Below, piece by piece: positions 37,046 to 45,601 of a stretch of 64,000 nt of DNA. The notes beneath the pieces are model-generated. The model made no database searches. It was not told the origin of the DNA and saw only the letters and a list, made by a program, of their open reading frames with translations. The translations under genes and the position numbers were made by a program. The stretch is taken from NCBI RefSeq assembly GCF_003254585.1, contig NZ_QJGZ01000038.1, positions 310,001-374,000 of the forward strand, read 5' to 3'. The DNA is from Flavobacterium sharifuzzamanii. Its GTDB lineage: Bacteria > Bacteroidota > Bacteroidia > Flavobacteriales > Flavobacteriaceae. Positions within the stretch are counted from its first letter, which is position 1. Each line of letters opens with the position of its first letter.

Positions 37046-37378
37046 ATGGACTTAAAAGATCAATTAAAGAATCTGTTTCCAGATCATGTTGAATCAAATG
37101 AGCCTGAACAAGTTGAGGAACAAGAACACGTTCTCTATGTTCAGAAGGAACCTATGATTTGTAAATTTGAAAAAAGAAAAGGAAAACCAACCACTATTAT
37201 TGAAGGTTATGAAGGTTCTGATGAAGATTTTAAAATCTTAGCCAAAGAAATCAAAACCAAATTAAGCGTTGGCGGAACTTTTAAAGACGATTCTATTATA
37301 ATTCAAGGCGATTACCGAGATAAAATAATGGCAATCTTAAAAGAAAAAGGATTCAAAACCAAACGTGTAGGAGGATAA
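37046..37378 (+). CDS. SUI1/eIF1-like translation initiation factor
   Basis: A 110-residue protein related to eukaryotic eIF1 and bacterial YciH. The N-terminal 40 residues are acidic (VESNEPEQVEEQEHV); the SUI1 domain follows from about residue 45, with FEKRKGKPTTIIEGYEG, KTKLSVGGTFKDDSIIIQGD and a final LKEKGFKTKRVGG. Probably binds the 30S subunit and tunes start-site fidelity. A GTTTCA repeat separates it from the phosphorylase gene. Confidence 0.88.
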   Translation: MDLKDQLKNLFPDHVESNEPEQVEEQEHVLYVQKEPMICKFEKRKGKPTTIIEGYEGSDEDFKILAKEIKTKLSVGGTFKDDSIIIQGDYRDKIMAILKEKGFKTKRVGG

Positions 37379-37390
37379 TTAATGTTTAAA

Positions 37391-37442
37391 AAGTTTCAAG
37401 TTTAAGGTTTCAGGTTTCTATAAATAACTTGAAACATGAAAC
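37391..37442. repeat. GTTTCA-type palindromic repeat, copy 3
   Basis: GTTTCAAGTT (37393-37402) pairs with 37426-37435; three GTTTCA/GGTTTCAGG units lie on the left and a GAAACATGAAAC on the right. Shorter and more degenerate than the copies at 12671 and 26482. Confidence 0.65.
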
Positions 37443-37483
37443 AAAAAAACAAAATTTCAGAACCTTAGCAACTTAAAAAAAAT

Positions 37484-38356
37484 ATGATACAATCTTCAGA
37501 ATTGATATTAAATCCAGACGGAAGCGTTTACCATTTAAACCTTCGTCCAGAACATATAGCACACGACATTATTTTTGTTGGTGACCAAAACAGAGTAGAA
37601 AAAATAACTCAATTTTTCGATTCAATCGAACATTCTGCTCAAAAAAGAGAATTCAAAACTCAAACCGGAATTTATAAAGGAAAAAGAATTTCTGTGGTTT
37701 CTACAGGAATTGGTCCTGATAATATTGATATTGTACTAAACGAATTAGATGCTTTAGTAAATATCGATCTTAAAACACGTCAGCCAAAAGAGAAATTAAC
37801 TTCTTTGAATATTATCAGAATTGGAACTTCGGGTTCATTGCAGGAAGATATTCCAGTAGATAGTTTCGTAATGTCAAAATTTGGTTTAGGATTAGACAAT
37901 ATGCTTCGCTCTTACATGATCGACGACGTTTCGATTACAGAAATTGAAGATGCATTTGTAAAACATACCAATTGGGATCCTAAAAAAGGAAAGCCTTACG
38001 TGACACAATGTTCTGAAAAACTGGAGAAATTAATAGAATCTGACCGAATTTTTAAAGGAATTACAGCAACTGCTGGAGGGTTCTACGGACCACAAGGAAG
38101 AGTTTTGCGTCTGAATATTCAAGACGAAGAATTAAACAATAAAATGGATAATTTTAGTTTTAATGAAACTAAAATCACTAATTTAGAAATGGAAACAGCA
38201 GCAATCTATGGACTTTCTGCTCTTTTAGGCCATAATGCTTTATCATTAAATGCAATTATTGCCAATCGTGCTTCTGGTACATTTAGTTCCGATCCATACA
38301 AAGCGGTTGACGAATTGATAGCTTATACGTTGAATAAATTAGCAATAAACAAATGA
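37484..38356 (+). CDS. nucleoside phosphorylase (uridine phosphorylase-like)
   Basis: PNP/UDP-family enzyme of 290 residues cleaving nucleosides with phosphate. Seen: the N-terminal phosphate loop FVGDQNRVEKI, STGIGPDNIDIVLNEL, IRIGTSGSLQEDIPVDS (the phosphate GTSGS), and TNLEMETAAIYGL, whose Glu-Met-Glu contacts ribose. Specificity is not certain from sequence. The stop overlaps the next start by ATGA, so they are coupled. Confidence 0.87.
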   Translation: MIQSSELILNPDGSVYHLNLRPEHIAHDIIFVGDQNRVEKITQFFDSIEHSAQKREFKTQTGIYKGKRISVVSTGIGPDNIDIVLNELDALVNIDLKTRQPKEKLTSLNIIRIGTSGSLQEDIPVDSFVMSKFGLGLDNMLRSYMIDDVSITEIEDAFVKHTNWDPKKGKPYVTQCSEKLEKLIESDRIFKGITATAGGFYGPQGRVLRLNIQDEELNNKMDNFSFNETKITNLEMETAAIYGLSALLGHNALSLNAIIANRASGTFSSDPYKAVDELIAYTLNKLAINK

Positions 38357-38604
38357 TGATTGGTCATATCATAATGGAACCTGTAAAACGGTTTACATTA
38401 GGTATTGGTGGCTTATCCAGATGGTTGTTTTTTCGATTTTTAAATGCAGCCATTGAAGATAAGTATCCTAAAGATTTAGAATACTATTTAGATCAAAGAA
38501 ATAAAATTATAGACAAAAATGGTTTTACAACAGCCGAAAAAAATGGATTTGTCGGAATGCTTTTTTGGATATTATTTATACTTTTTATAGGAAAAATTGA
38601 GTAA
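38353..38604 (+). CDS. small membrane-associated protein of unknown function
   Basis: An 83-residue protein. Its start overlaps the phosphorylase stop by four bases (ATGA). The N-terminal half has RFTLGIGGLSRWLFFRFLN, the middle is charged (EDKYPKDLEYYLDQRNK), and the C terminus is a single hydrophobic helix (FVGMLFWILFILFIG). Tight coupling suggests a shared transcript; no family is recognised. Confidence 0.6.
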   Translation: MMIGHIIMEPVKRFTLGIGGLSRWLFFRFLNAAIEDKYPKDLEYYLDQRNKIIDKNGFTTAEKNGFVGMLFWILFILFIGKIE

Positions 38605-38621
38605 GAAATTTAATAAAATAT

Positions 38622-39062
38622 ATGCAAAACGCTATTCTTAAATTTGAACAGTTATTGGATGAAAATGTAAATTACATTCCAATAATACAGAACGAAGTTT
38701 TAGAAGCTAAAAATCCTGGTAAATGGTCTAAAAAAGAGATTTTAGGACATTTGGTAGATTCTGCAATTCATAATTTGGTTCGTTTTACTGAGATTAATTA
38801 TGCCGAAAAACCATATCGTCACAGGCCATACAATCAAATGGATTTGGTAAATTTAAATCAATATCAGAAAATAGATATTCAGGAACTTACTCAGCTATGG
38901 TTTACCATAAACAAACAGATGGTGAGATTGATGAAGTCTGTTGATGAAAAAGCTTTAGATTACAAAATCATTTTGGCCGATGAATCTGAAATAGATTTAA
39001 GGTTTTTAATGACTGATTATGTAGATCATTTAGAACATCATATTAATCAAATAAGAGCATAA
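38622..39062 (+). CDS. DinB-like four-helix protein
   Basis: DinB/YfiT-type metal-binding four-helix bundle of 146 residues. Seen: WSKKEILGHLVDSAIHN with the first histidine, and a C-terminal DYVDHLEHHINQI with the other two, the usual three-His metal site. These proteins are thought to act as metal-dependent thiol transferases or hydrolases. It lies 17 bases after the small membrane protein and 3 bases before the VOC gene, within a probable operon. Confidence 0.85.
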   Translation: MQNAILKFEQLLDENVNYIPIIQNEVLEAKNPGKWSKKEILGHLVDSAIHNLVRFTEINYAEKPYRHRPYNQMDLVNLNQYQKIDIQELTQLWFTINKQMVRLMKSVDEKALDYKIILADESEIDLRFLMTDYVDHLEHHINQIRA

Positions 39063-39065
39063 ATT

Positions 39066-39458
39066 ATGTTTTTGAGAGTAGCCAGACATACGAATGATTT
39101 AGAAAGAATTGAAAATTTTTATGTTGATGTACTCGGATTTGAACGATTGGGCGGATTTGAACATCATAACAATTATGATGGTGTTTTTATCGGAAAACCA
39201 GGTTTAGACTGGCATTTTGAGTTTACTCAATCTCAAATTGCTGCAAAACATACTTTTGATGAAGATGATGTTATGGTCTTATACCCAAAAACTATTGCAG
39301 ATTACGACAAATTAGTAAATAAATTAACACAGCACAATATTGCAGTTATTCCATCGCTGAATCCTTTTTGGAATGAAAACGGAAAAATGATTCAGGATCC
39401 AGATGGCTATAGAATCGTGATATCTCCCTTAAAAGCTGTAATTAGCGAAATTGAATAA
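39066..39458 (+). CDS. VOC family (glyoxalase-like) protein
   Basis: A 130-residue vicinal-oxygen-chelate protein. Seen: the first beta-alpha unit VARHTNDLERIENFYVDVLG, a HFEFTQSQ metal-type strand, and IQDPDGYRIVISPLK at the end. Metal and substrate are unknown. Starts 3 bases after the DinB-like gene, and its stop overlaps the next ATG (TAATG). Confidence 0.82.
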   Translation: MFLRVARHTNDLERIENFYVDVLGFERLGGFEHHNNYDGVFIGKPGLDWHFEFTQSQIAAKHTFDEDDVMVLYPKTIADYDKLVNKLTQHNIAVIPSLNPFWNENGKMIQDPDGYRIVISPLKAVISEIE

Positions 39459-39934
39459 TGGAACAAGAAACTCATAAGAAAATACTATTTAAATATTATA
39501 GTGATTATCTAGATGAAGTAGTATCTGAAACTATGTGGGCAGAAATTATTGATCTAGAAAAAGGTCTTTTTAAACTGGATAATATTCCTTTTTTTGGGCC
39601 TTTAATTGCTACTGATGACATTTTTTATGCTGAGTACGATGAAACAGAAGAACGTTTTATGCATAGAAAAACGATTCAGAATTCTGGAAATTCAATTATT
39701 CAGGTGGCTGTTTTAGAAAAAGGTTTTGATAAGGAAATCATTAGAGAAAAATTAAAAGCGCTCAATTGTCTGTCTGAAGGATTAAACGAAACTTTTTTTG
39801 CGGCAGAAATAGCTAAAGATATTGATTATTCGTTAGTAAGAAGTCTTCTCAATGAATATGAATCTAAAGAAATTATAGAATTTGCAGAACCTTGCCTTTC
39901 AGAAAAACATAGGGCAGATTTATTAAAGAACTAA
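39458..39934 (+). CDS. DUF4265 family protein
   Basis: A 158-residue soluble protein with KLDNIPFFGPLIATDDIFY, the conserved core of DUF4265, an uncharacterised family scattered in polymorphic-toxin-rich and other genomes. Acidic, no signal peptide. The ATG shares one base with the preceding stop, so it is translationally coupled to the VOC gene. Confidence 0.7.
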   Translation: MEQETHKKILFKYYSDYLDEVVSETMWAEIIDLEKGLFKLDNIPFFGPLIATDDIFYAEYDETEERFMHRKTIQNSGNSIIQVAVLEKGFDKEIIREKLKALNCLSEGLNETFFAAEIAKDIDYSLVRSLLNEYESKEIIEFAEPCLSEKHRADLLKN

Positions 39935-40001
39935 ACTAACCAAATTTAACCATAAGATTACGCATACGCATACCAAGCAACTTAACTTAAACTTAAAATA
40001 A

Positions 40002-40853
40002 ATGAAAACTGTCAAAATTGCGGGTGTTCCAGAACACTTCAATTTGCCGTGGCATCTATGTATTGAAAACGGCGAATTTGAAGAAGAGAACATCGACTTA
40101 AAATGGACAAATGTTCCCGAAGGAACCGGGAAAATGTGTCAAATGCTTCGTGACGGAGAAACAGATTTGGCTGTTATTCTAACCGAAGGAATTCTTAAAG
40201 ATATTGCAGCTGGTAATCCGAGTAAAATTGTTCAAGTTTATGTGCAATCTCCCTTAATTTGGGGAATTCATGTTGATGCAAAATCAGATTTTCAAACGCT
40301 GAAAGATCTTAAGAACAAAAAAGCGGCGATTTCTAGAATAGGTTCGGGATCACAATTAATGGCTTATGTAAATGCAAATGAACAAGGCTGGGAAATGGAT
40401 GATCTAGAATTTGAGATTGTAAATACAATTGATGGCGCCGTGGATGCTCTGACTAATAAAAAAGCAGATTATTTTATGTGGGAGCGTTTTATGACAAAGC
40501 CTCTTGTAGATAAAGGTGTTTTCAGACGTATTGACGACTGTCCTACTCCATGGCCTTCATTTATTATTGTAGGACGTGATGAATTCTTGAAAAAGAATCC
40601 TAAAACGGTAGAAACGATTCTTAAAATAATCAACAAAACAACAGTTGATTTTAAAGAGATTCCAGAAATCGACAAAAAATTATCTAAACTGTTTAATCAA
40701 AAAGCAGAAGATATTAAAGAATGGCTGAAACTGACACAATGGTCACAGAAAAATTTGACAGAAAAATCTTTTAATAAAATTCAAAATCAATTATTTGATC
40801 TGGGAATTATTGATAAAAAAAGTATTTTTGTAGAAACCGTAAAAGCATTGTAA
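40002..40853 (+). CDS. NMT1/ABC-type substrate-binding-like protein without signal peptide
   Basis: A 283-residue periplasmic-binding-protein fold of the taurine/thiamine-precursor type. Seen: VKIAGVPEHFNLPWHLCIEN, GTGKMCQMLRDGETDLAVIL, and the inter-lobe LKNKKAAISRIGSGSQLMAY. A start codon is directly followed by the fold (MKTVKIAG) with no signal or lipobox, so the protein is predicted cytoplasmic. No permease or ATPase is adjacent. It may be an enzyme or sensor derived from binding proteins. Confidence 0.75.
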   Translation: MKTVKIAGVPEHFNLPWHLCIENGEFEEENIDLKWTNVPEGTGKMCQMLRDGETDLAVILTEGILKDIAAGNPSKIVQVYVQSPLIWGIHVDAKSDFQTLKDLKNKKAAISRIGSGSQLMAYVNANEQGWEMDDLEFEIVNTIDGAVDALTNKKADYFMWERFMTKPLVDKGVFRRIDDCPTPWPSFIIVGRDEFLKKNPKTVETILKIINKTTVDFKEIPEIDKKLSKLFNQKAEDIKEWLKLTQWSQKNLTEKSFNKIQNQLFDLGIIDKKSIFVETVKAL

Positions 40854-40872
40854 ATACTGCTTTTTGATTCGT

Positions 40873-41805
40873 ATGATGAAATTCCCTAAAATTGACTTAC
40901 CGCGATTAAAATCTAAACTACAGGTGAAATCACCGTGGGACAGGATTATTATCTCGATTCTAAGTCTTTTAATTACAATTCCAATTTTCATCATACTGCA
41001 TCAAAATTTAATAGATTTGGAATGGGCATTCAATCTAGATCGTATATTCATCTTTATTTTTGTTTTTGCAGCTGTATTTTTTCTTCTGATGTATCTCAGA
41101 ACAATTATTATTCTGTGTGTTGCTGTTTATTTATTAATTCTATTCTATGGATCTGTAATTGGAAATTATGGTTTTAACGAAATCTCAGAAGATTATAATT
41201 CTATGATTTACACCATGTCTGACAATCCCTATCCGCAGGATATTATTGTAGCAAAACTGCTTCCGTTTCCCAATAAGACAAAAATTATCAATGCCATAGA
41301 ATACCAGAATCCGAAAGTGCGAAATTTTGCCATTATGGCGACTACAAAGCATTTTAAAGGGATAAGAGGTTATTCAGATTATCGAACCATAATTCAATGC
41401 TTTGCTGTTTTTAAAGAAATAAACGGCAGATGGAACTATGTAAACGATCCAAAAGACGGTGATTATATCGCAACCGCCAGCGAATCTTTAGAATATTTCT
41501 CTGGCGATTGCGATGATCACTCCATTTTAATGGCTGCCGCTGTACGTTCTATCGGTGGCACTCCTCGCCTTATTCATACGAAAGGGCATATTTATCCTGA
41601 GATCTTAATTGGTTCTATGATTGATTTGGAAAAAGTCAATTATTTAATTAAAAACGTGCTTTTTGTAAAAGAAAGTTACGGGAAAAAACTGCATTATCAC
41701 ATAGATGAGCGTGGTCAAGTATGGATGAACTTGGATTATACGGCAACTTATCCGGGAGGCCCGTTTATGTATGAAGAAATTTTAGGAGCTTTAACCTTAA
41801 ATTAA
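40873..41805 (+). CDS. membrane transglutaminase-like cysteine protease-fold protein
   Basis: A 310-residue protein with two or three N-terminal membrane helices (about residues 30-100), then a long soluble domain. The transglutaminase-like triad is visible: C213 in FSGDCDDHS, H239 in KGHIYPEI, and D288 in WMNLDYTA. Such domains are peptidases or cross-linkers. ATGs occur at 40873 and 40876; the longer frame starts with TTG. It follows the binding-protein-like gene by 19 bases, so a joint function is possible. Confidence 0.78.
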   Translation: MMKFPKIDLPRLKSKLQVKSPWDRIIISILSLLITIPIFIILHQNLIDLEWAFNLDRIFIFIFVFAAVFFLLMYLRTIIILCVAVYLLILFYGSVIGNYGFNEISEDYNSMIYTMSDNPYPQDIIVAKLLPFPNKTKIINAIEYQNPKVRNFAIMATTKHFKGIRGYSDYRTIIQCFAVFKEINGRWNYVNDPKDGDYIATASESLEYFSGDCDDHSILMAAAVRSIGGTPRLIHTKGHIYPEILIGSMIDLEKVNYLIKNVLFVKESYGKKLHYHIDERGQVWMNLDYTATYPGGPFMYEEILGALTLN

Positions 41806-41833
41806 TATACCTCAAAAAGCCAATCAGACTAAT

Positions 41834-41849
41834 TCTAACTTCAGTTAGA
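41834..41849. other. short hairpin in the gap after the transglutaminase gene
   Basis: TCTAACT-TC-AGTTAGA, a perfect 7-base stem. The rest of 41806-42021 is AT-rich without other signals. Confidence 0.35.
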
Positions 41850-42021
41850 GTTAATTTATAAACAATTGGTTATCAGTAAAAGTCCCGTAAACAGAGGTTT
41901 TGTGTAGTAAAAGCAATTTATTTTAAGAAGTAAAAAAAATCTTTATAAATATTTGATTTCGAATATCTTAATGTCGTTTTTTTTTGTAACTTTTTCCTGT
42001 TTAACTTTTAATCACAAAATC

Positions 42022-42387
42022 ATGAAAAACTCTAAATTATTTACCCTCGTAATTGCAATTGCTGTCGTAATAGTTTCATGCCATCTTAAAAGAGACAAGC
42101 TTGTGAATTCATGGAAAGTTACTGCAGTAGAACCCAAAGAAAGTGTTTCTGATTCTACAAAAAACGCGATTTTGGCCAACGGTATGCTTACTTTTACAGA
42201 AGATGGGCACGTTACTGGATACTTGCTTCGTGAAATCACCGACGGAACTTACGCGTTAACACAAAAAGGTAAAAAACTTGTTATAAAAGATGAAGTTGGT
42301 ACACCTTATGAATGTGTGAGCACAATAACAGATGATCAATTAATTCTAGATACCAAAGAAGCCAAACTGACATTTAGTAAAATTTAA
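42022..42387 (+). CDS. lipocalin-like lipoprotein
   Basis: A 121-residue lipoprotein starting at the ATG at 42022, with signal FTLVIAIAVVIVSC (lipobox VVSC). Mature: LVNSWKVTAVEPKES, then MLTFTEDGHVTGYL and DDQLILDTKEAKLTF, the GxW-like opening and strand rhythm of DUF4923/lipocalin-type domains. Function unknown. A terminator follows at 42416-42453. Confidence 0.65.
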   Translation: MKNSKLFTLVIAIAVVIVSCHLKRDKLVNSWKVTAVEPKESVSDSTKNAILANGMLTFTEDGHVTGYLLREITDGTYALTQKGKKLVIKDEVGTPYECVSTITDDQLILDTKEAKLTFSKI

Positions 42388-42415
42388 ATATAGAATTACA
42401 GCGTAATTCAATGCT

Positions 42416-42453
42416 AAAAAACCATTCTTTTCAATCGTTAAGAATGGTTTTTT
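42416..42453 (+). terminator. terminator after the lipocalin-like gene
   Basis: AAAAAACCATTCTT (42416-42429) pairs perfectly with 42440-42453 around a 10-base loop, ending in T6. Confidence 0.85.
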
Positions 42454-42482
42454 GATTTTTAGAACTAAAATAAATATCTTTG
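42452..42482 (+). promoter_or_regulatory. ABC-F gene promoter
   Basis: TTG at 42452-42454, 20 bases, then TATCTTTG at 42475-42482: both elements of the Bacteroidota promoter. It leaves a leader of about 105 bases before the ATG at 42595. Confidence 0.65.
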
Positions 42483-42507
42483 CTCTTCTTAAAATAAGTA
42501 TTACGGT

Positions 42508-42565
42508 ATGTGAAAAATAATTTCTTTCAGAAAATTTAGCGAGTAATCACAGTTTTGTGATTACT
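42508..42565 (+). promoter_or_regulatory. ABC-F leader: ATG-TGA pair and hairpin
   Basis: In the leader an ATG followed at once by TGA lies at 42508-42513. A perfect 10-base stem, AGTAATCACA (42542-42551) with 42556-42565, loop GTTT, follows, then TAATTATTT, a weak T-rich end. ATTAC at 42500-42504 could pair with the hairpin's 5' arm instead. Leader-dependent induction is known for several ABC-F resistance genes; here it is only a structural similarity. Confidence 0.4.
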
Positions 42566-42594
42566 TAATTATTTATCTATAAAAGAAAGGAATT

Positions 42595-44181
42595 ATGCTT
42601 ATTCTTCAAAATATCTCATATCAGCATGAGAATAAAGACATGCTGTTTCAAAACATTAGTTTTACTCTAAATCATCACGATAAAACCGCTTTAGTCGGAA
42701 ATAATGGTGTTGGAAAATCTACATTATTAAAAATCATTTCTGGTGAATTACAACCATTTTCGGGACAGATTATTCAGAATTCAAAAGCTTATTTTGTGCC
42801 TCAATTATTTGGTCAGTTTAATGATTTTACAATCGCTGAAGCTTTACAAATAAAGGAAAAGCTAACTTCACTTAAAGAAATACTTGAAGGTGTGGTAACC
42901 GAAGAAAATCTTCAACTTCTAAATGACGATTGGACAATCGAAGAGCGTTGTAATGAAGCTTTGACCTATTGGCAACTCCATGATTTGGATCTGAATAAGA
43001 AAATGGAAACTTTAAGCGGAGGACAGAAAACCAAAGTCTTTTTGGCTGGAATTATGATTCATGAACCCGCTTTAGTTTTACTGGATGAACCTAGTAATCA
43101 CTTAGATTTTTCAGGCAGAAAATTATTGTATAATTTTATAAAATCTACATCAAGTACACTTTTAGTTGTTAGTCACGATAGAACACTTCTTAATCTTTTA
43201 AATAAGACTTTAGAAATGTCAAAAAATGAAATTTCAGTCTATGGCGGAGGTTATGATTTTTATAATGAACAGAAGAAAATTGAAAATAATGCTTTAGAAC
43301 AAGATGTTCAGAGCAAAGAAAAGGCTTTGCGAAAAGCCAAAGAAAAAGAAAGAGAAACCATTGAACGCCAAAACAAACTGGATTCTAGAGGCAAAAAGAA
43401 ACAGGAGAAGTCTGGTGCTGCCAGAATTATGATGAATACGCTTCGTAATAAAGCAGAAAACAGCAGTTCTAAACTCAAAGATGTTCATGCCGAGAAAATC
43501 AGTGGTATTTCTGAAGATTTGAGACAGTTGCGTTCGTCACTTCCGGCTATAGATCAAATGAAATTCGGATTTGATACTACTTCTTTCCTCAAAGGAAAAA
43601 CACTTTTTAAAGCTTCTGATATAAATTATGCTTATGAAAATAAAATTCTTTGGAAAGAAAATCTCAATTTTGAAATTCTTTCTGGAGAACGACTTGCCAT
43701 AAAAGGTCTGAATGGTTCTGGGAAAACAACTTTAATCAAAATTATTCTTGGAGAATTGATTCCAATGCAAGGACAAGCCACTTCATTGGCAAAAAAAGCA
43801 ATTTATATTGATCAAGATTATTCATTGCTAAATCAAAGCCTTAAAGTTTATGAACAGGCTCAAGTTTTTAATGACTGCGGTTTAGAAGAGCACGAAATAA
43901 AAATGAGGTTAAACCGCTTTCTATTTTCTAGAAATGACTGGGATAAACCTTGTAACGCATTAAGCGGAGGCGAAAGAATGCGCTTAATACTTTGCTGTCT
44001 AACCATTAGCAACGAATCGCCTGAGATTATCATTCTAGACGAGCCTACAAATAATCTGGATATTCAAAATATTGAAATATTAACCACTGCAATCAATGAA
44101 TATCGAGGAACTTTAATTGTGATTTCGCACGATCAGTCTTTTTTAGATCAAATCGATATTGAAAAAACGATCTCGCTTTAA
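42595..44181 (+). CDS. ABC-F family ATPase
   Basis: A 528-residue soluble protein with two ABC domains and no membrane part; the family acts on ribosomes, in antibiotic resistance or translation control. Domain 1: VGNNGVGKSTLL, LSGGQKTKVFL, LLDEPSNHLD. Interdomain linker, about 230-310, is very charged and helical (KEKALRKAKEKERETIERQ), as expected of the arm reaching the ribosomal P site. Domain 2: KGLNGSGKTTLI, LSGGERMRLI, ILDEPTNNLD. Whether it protects against antibiotics cannot be told from the sequence. Confidence 0.92.
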   Translation: MLILQNISYQHENKDMLFQNISFTLNHHDKTALVGNNGVGKSTLLKIISGELQPFSGQIIQNSKAYFVPQLFGQFNDFTIAEALQIKEKLTSLKEILEGVVTEENLQLLNDDWTIEERCNEALTYWQLHDLDLNKKMETLSGGQKTKVFLAGIMIHEPALVLLDEPSNHLDFSGRKLLYNFIKSTSSTLLVVSHDRTLLNLLNKTLEMSKNEISVYGGGYDFYNEQKKIENNALEQDVQSKEKALRKAKEKERETIERQNKLDSRGKKKQEKSGAARIMMNTLRNKAENSSSKLKDVHAEKISGISEDLRQLRSSLPAIDQMKFGFDTTSFLKGKTLFKASDINYAYENKILWKENLNFEILSGERLAIKGLNGSGKTTLIKIILGELIPMQGQATSLAKKAIYIDQDYSLLNQSLKVYEQAQVFNDCGLEEHEIKMRLNRFLFSRNDWDKPCNALSGGERMRLILCCLTISNESPEIIILDEPTNNLDIQNIEILTTAINEYRGTLIVISHDQSFLDQIDIEKTISL

Positions 44182-44184
44182 AAG

Positions 44185-44217
44185 AAAAAAGGCGTCAGAA
44201 TAATTCTGGCGCTTTTT
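44185..44217 (+). terminator. terminator after the ABC-F gene
   Basis: AAAAAAGGCGTCAGAA pairs with TTCTGGCGCTTTTTT (one bulge, one G-U), four bases after the stop codon. Confidence 0.8.
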
Positions 44218-44398
44218 TAATTGCACATCAAATAAAACTCTTGAAACATTAAGCAACAACTACTTTTTTGGGGTGAAAAAACTATTATTTTATAGCTAAT
44301 TTTTTACGAAATAATCTGTAAATTGCAGAGACGCTTATCTTTTAAGCTATTTATTCTACAAGTATACTTTTGAAAATCAGAACTTAACGTTTAATTAA

Positions 44399-45463
44399 AT
44401 GTTTTATATTATGAAATCCAAAAACAGAATTCTTCCTGCCCTACTTGCTTTTACATTATTGATAACCGAAACAGTTTTGCCTTGTACGAGAATAGTCTAC
44501 GAAGGCCTAAACGGAACAATCATTACTGCCCGTTCGATGGATTGGCGCGGAGAGATTCCTGCCAATCTATGGATTTTTCCTCGCGGAATTGAACGAGCTG
44601 GAGAAGTTGGTACAAGTTCAATAAAATGGAAATCTAAATACGGAAGCGTTATTACAAGTTCGTGGGACATTGCTTCTTCTGATGGTATGAATGAAAAAGG
44701 ACTTGTAGGCAATCTTTTATGGCTTGTAGAGTCGCAATATCCTGCATTTGAGAAAAATGGAAAAGTAAAAGGTTTGGCCGTTTCCTTATGGCTTCAGTAT
44801 GTTTTGGATAATTTTTCGACCGTTTCAGAAACGGTTTCTGCGTTAGAAAAAAACGATTTTGTGATTACATCTTCTCATATTCCCGGAACCAATATTTTCG
44901 CTACGGTTCATTTGTCTATTTCTGATGCCAGTGGCGATAATGCCATTTTCGAATATATAAACGGCAAATTGGTTATTCATCATGATAGAAAATATGTAGC
45001 AATGACCAATTCTCCTATTTTTGACCAGCAATTAGCCATTAATGCGTATTGGAAAGGGATACCGGGCACAATTATGCTTCCAGGAACCAATCGTGCCGCA
45101 GATCGCTTCGTAAGAGCTTCTTATTATATTGATGCCATTCCGAAAACAGATAATACCAGAACGGCATTGGCAAGTGTCTTTGGCGTTATTAGAAATTGTT
45201 CTGTTCCTTTAGGGATTTCATCAGAAACAGAACCTAACATCTCCTCTACCCGCTGGAGAACAGTTGCAGATCAAAAAAATCTTGTTTACTATTTTGATAA
45301 CGTTTTGAATCCAAATGTTATTTGGGTTGAATTCAGTAAAATTGATTTTAGTGAAAAAGGGAAAATCAAAAAATTGAGCTTAGCAAATAATGAGAATTAT
45401 TCTGGTGAATCTTTGAGTAATTTCAAGGAAACAAAGGCTTTTCAGTTCGCTGGACTTGATTAG
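44399..45463 (+). CDS. linear amide C-N hydrolase (choloylglycine hydrolase/penicillin V acylase family)
   Basis: Ntn hydrolase of 354 residues. A signal peptide (ILPALLAFTLLITETVLP) precedes C29, which after cleavage becomes the N-terminal catalytic cysteine in CTRIVYEG, followed by ITARSMDWRGEIPANLW, the family's arginine and aspartate region. Relatives split bile-salt conjugates, penicillin V or acyl-homoserine lactones. A second ATG at 44411 would give a tidier signal peptide. Promoter unclear; no operon partners. Confidence 0.87.
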   Translation: MFYIMKSKNRILPALLAFTLLITETVLPCTRIVYEGLNGTIITARSMDWRGEIPANLWIFPRGIERAGEVGTSSIKWKSKYGSVITSSWDIASSDGMNEKGLVGNLLWLVESQYPAFEKNGKVKGLAVSLWLQYVLDNFSTVSETVSALEKNDFVITSSHIPGTNIFATVHLSISDASGDNAIFEYINGKLVIHHDRKYVAMTNSPIFDQQLAINAYWKGIPGTIMLPGTNRAADRFVRASYYIDAIPKTDNTRTALASVFGVIRNCSVPLGISSETEPNISSTRWRTVADQKNLVYYFDNVLNPNVIWVEFSKIDFSEKGKIKKLSLANNENYSGESLSNFKETKAFQFAGLD

Positions 45464-45494
45464 AAATGTCTTTTCTAAATTAATTAAACACTAT

Positions 45495-45526
45495 AAAACC
45501 TTCAAATTGAAAAGTTTGAAGGTTTT
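45495..45526 (+). terminator. terminator after the amide hydrolase gene
   Basis: AAAACCTTCAAA pairs perfectly with TTTGAAGGTTTT around TTGAAAAG. Confidence 0.82.
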
Positions 45527-45553
45527 CTTTTGAAAAAAAAATCAAAAAAAATA

Positions 45554-45601
45554 TTGTGCAGTCAAATGACTTCATTATATTTGCAGTCAAATAACTGCAC
45601 A
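45554..45601 (+). promoter_or_regulatory. ArsR operon promoter and operator
   Basis: TTG (45554-45556), 19 bases, TATATTTG (45576-45583): a complete Bacteroidota promoter. Around it TGTGCAGT (45555-45562) and ACTGCACA (45594-45601) form an 8-base perfect inverted repeat enclosing the -7, and each half also holds an internal AGTCAAAT-type repeat. ATG follows at 45602. This is an expected autorepression site for the ArsR protein. Confidence 0.78.
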
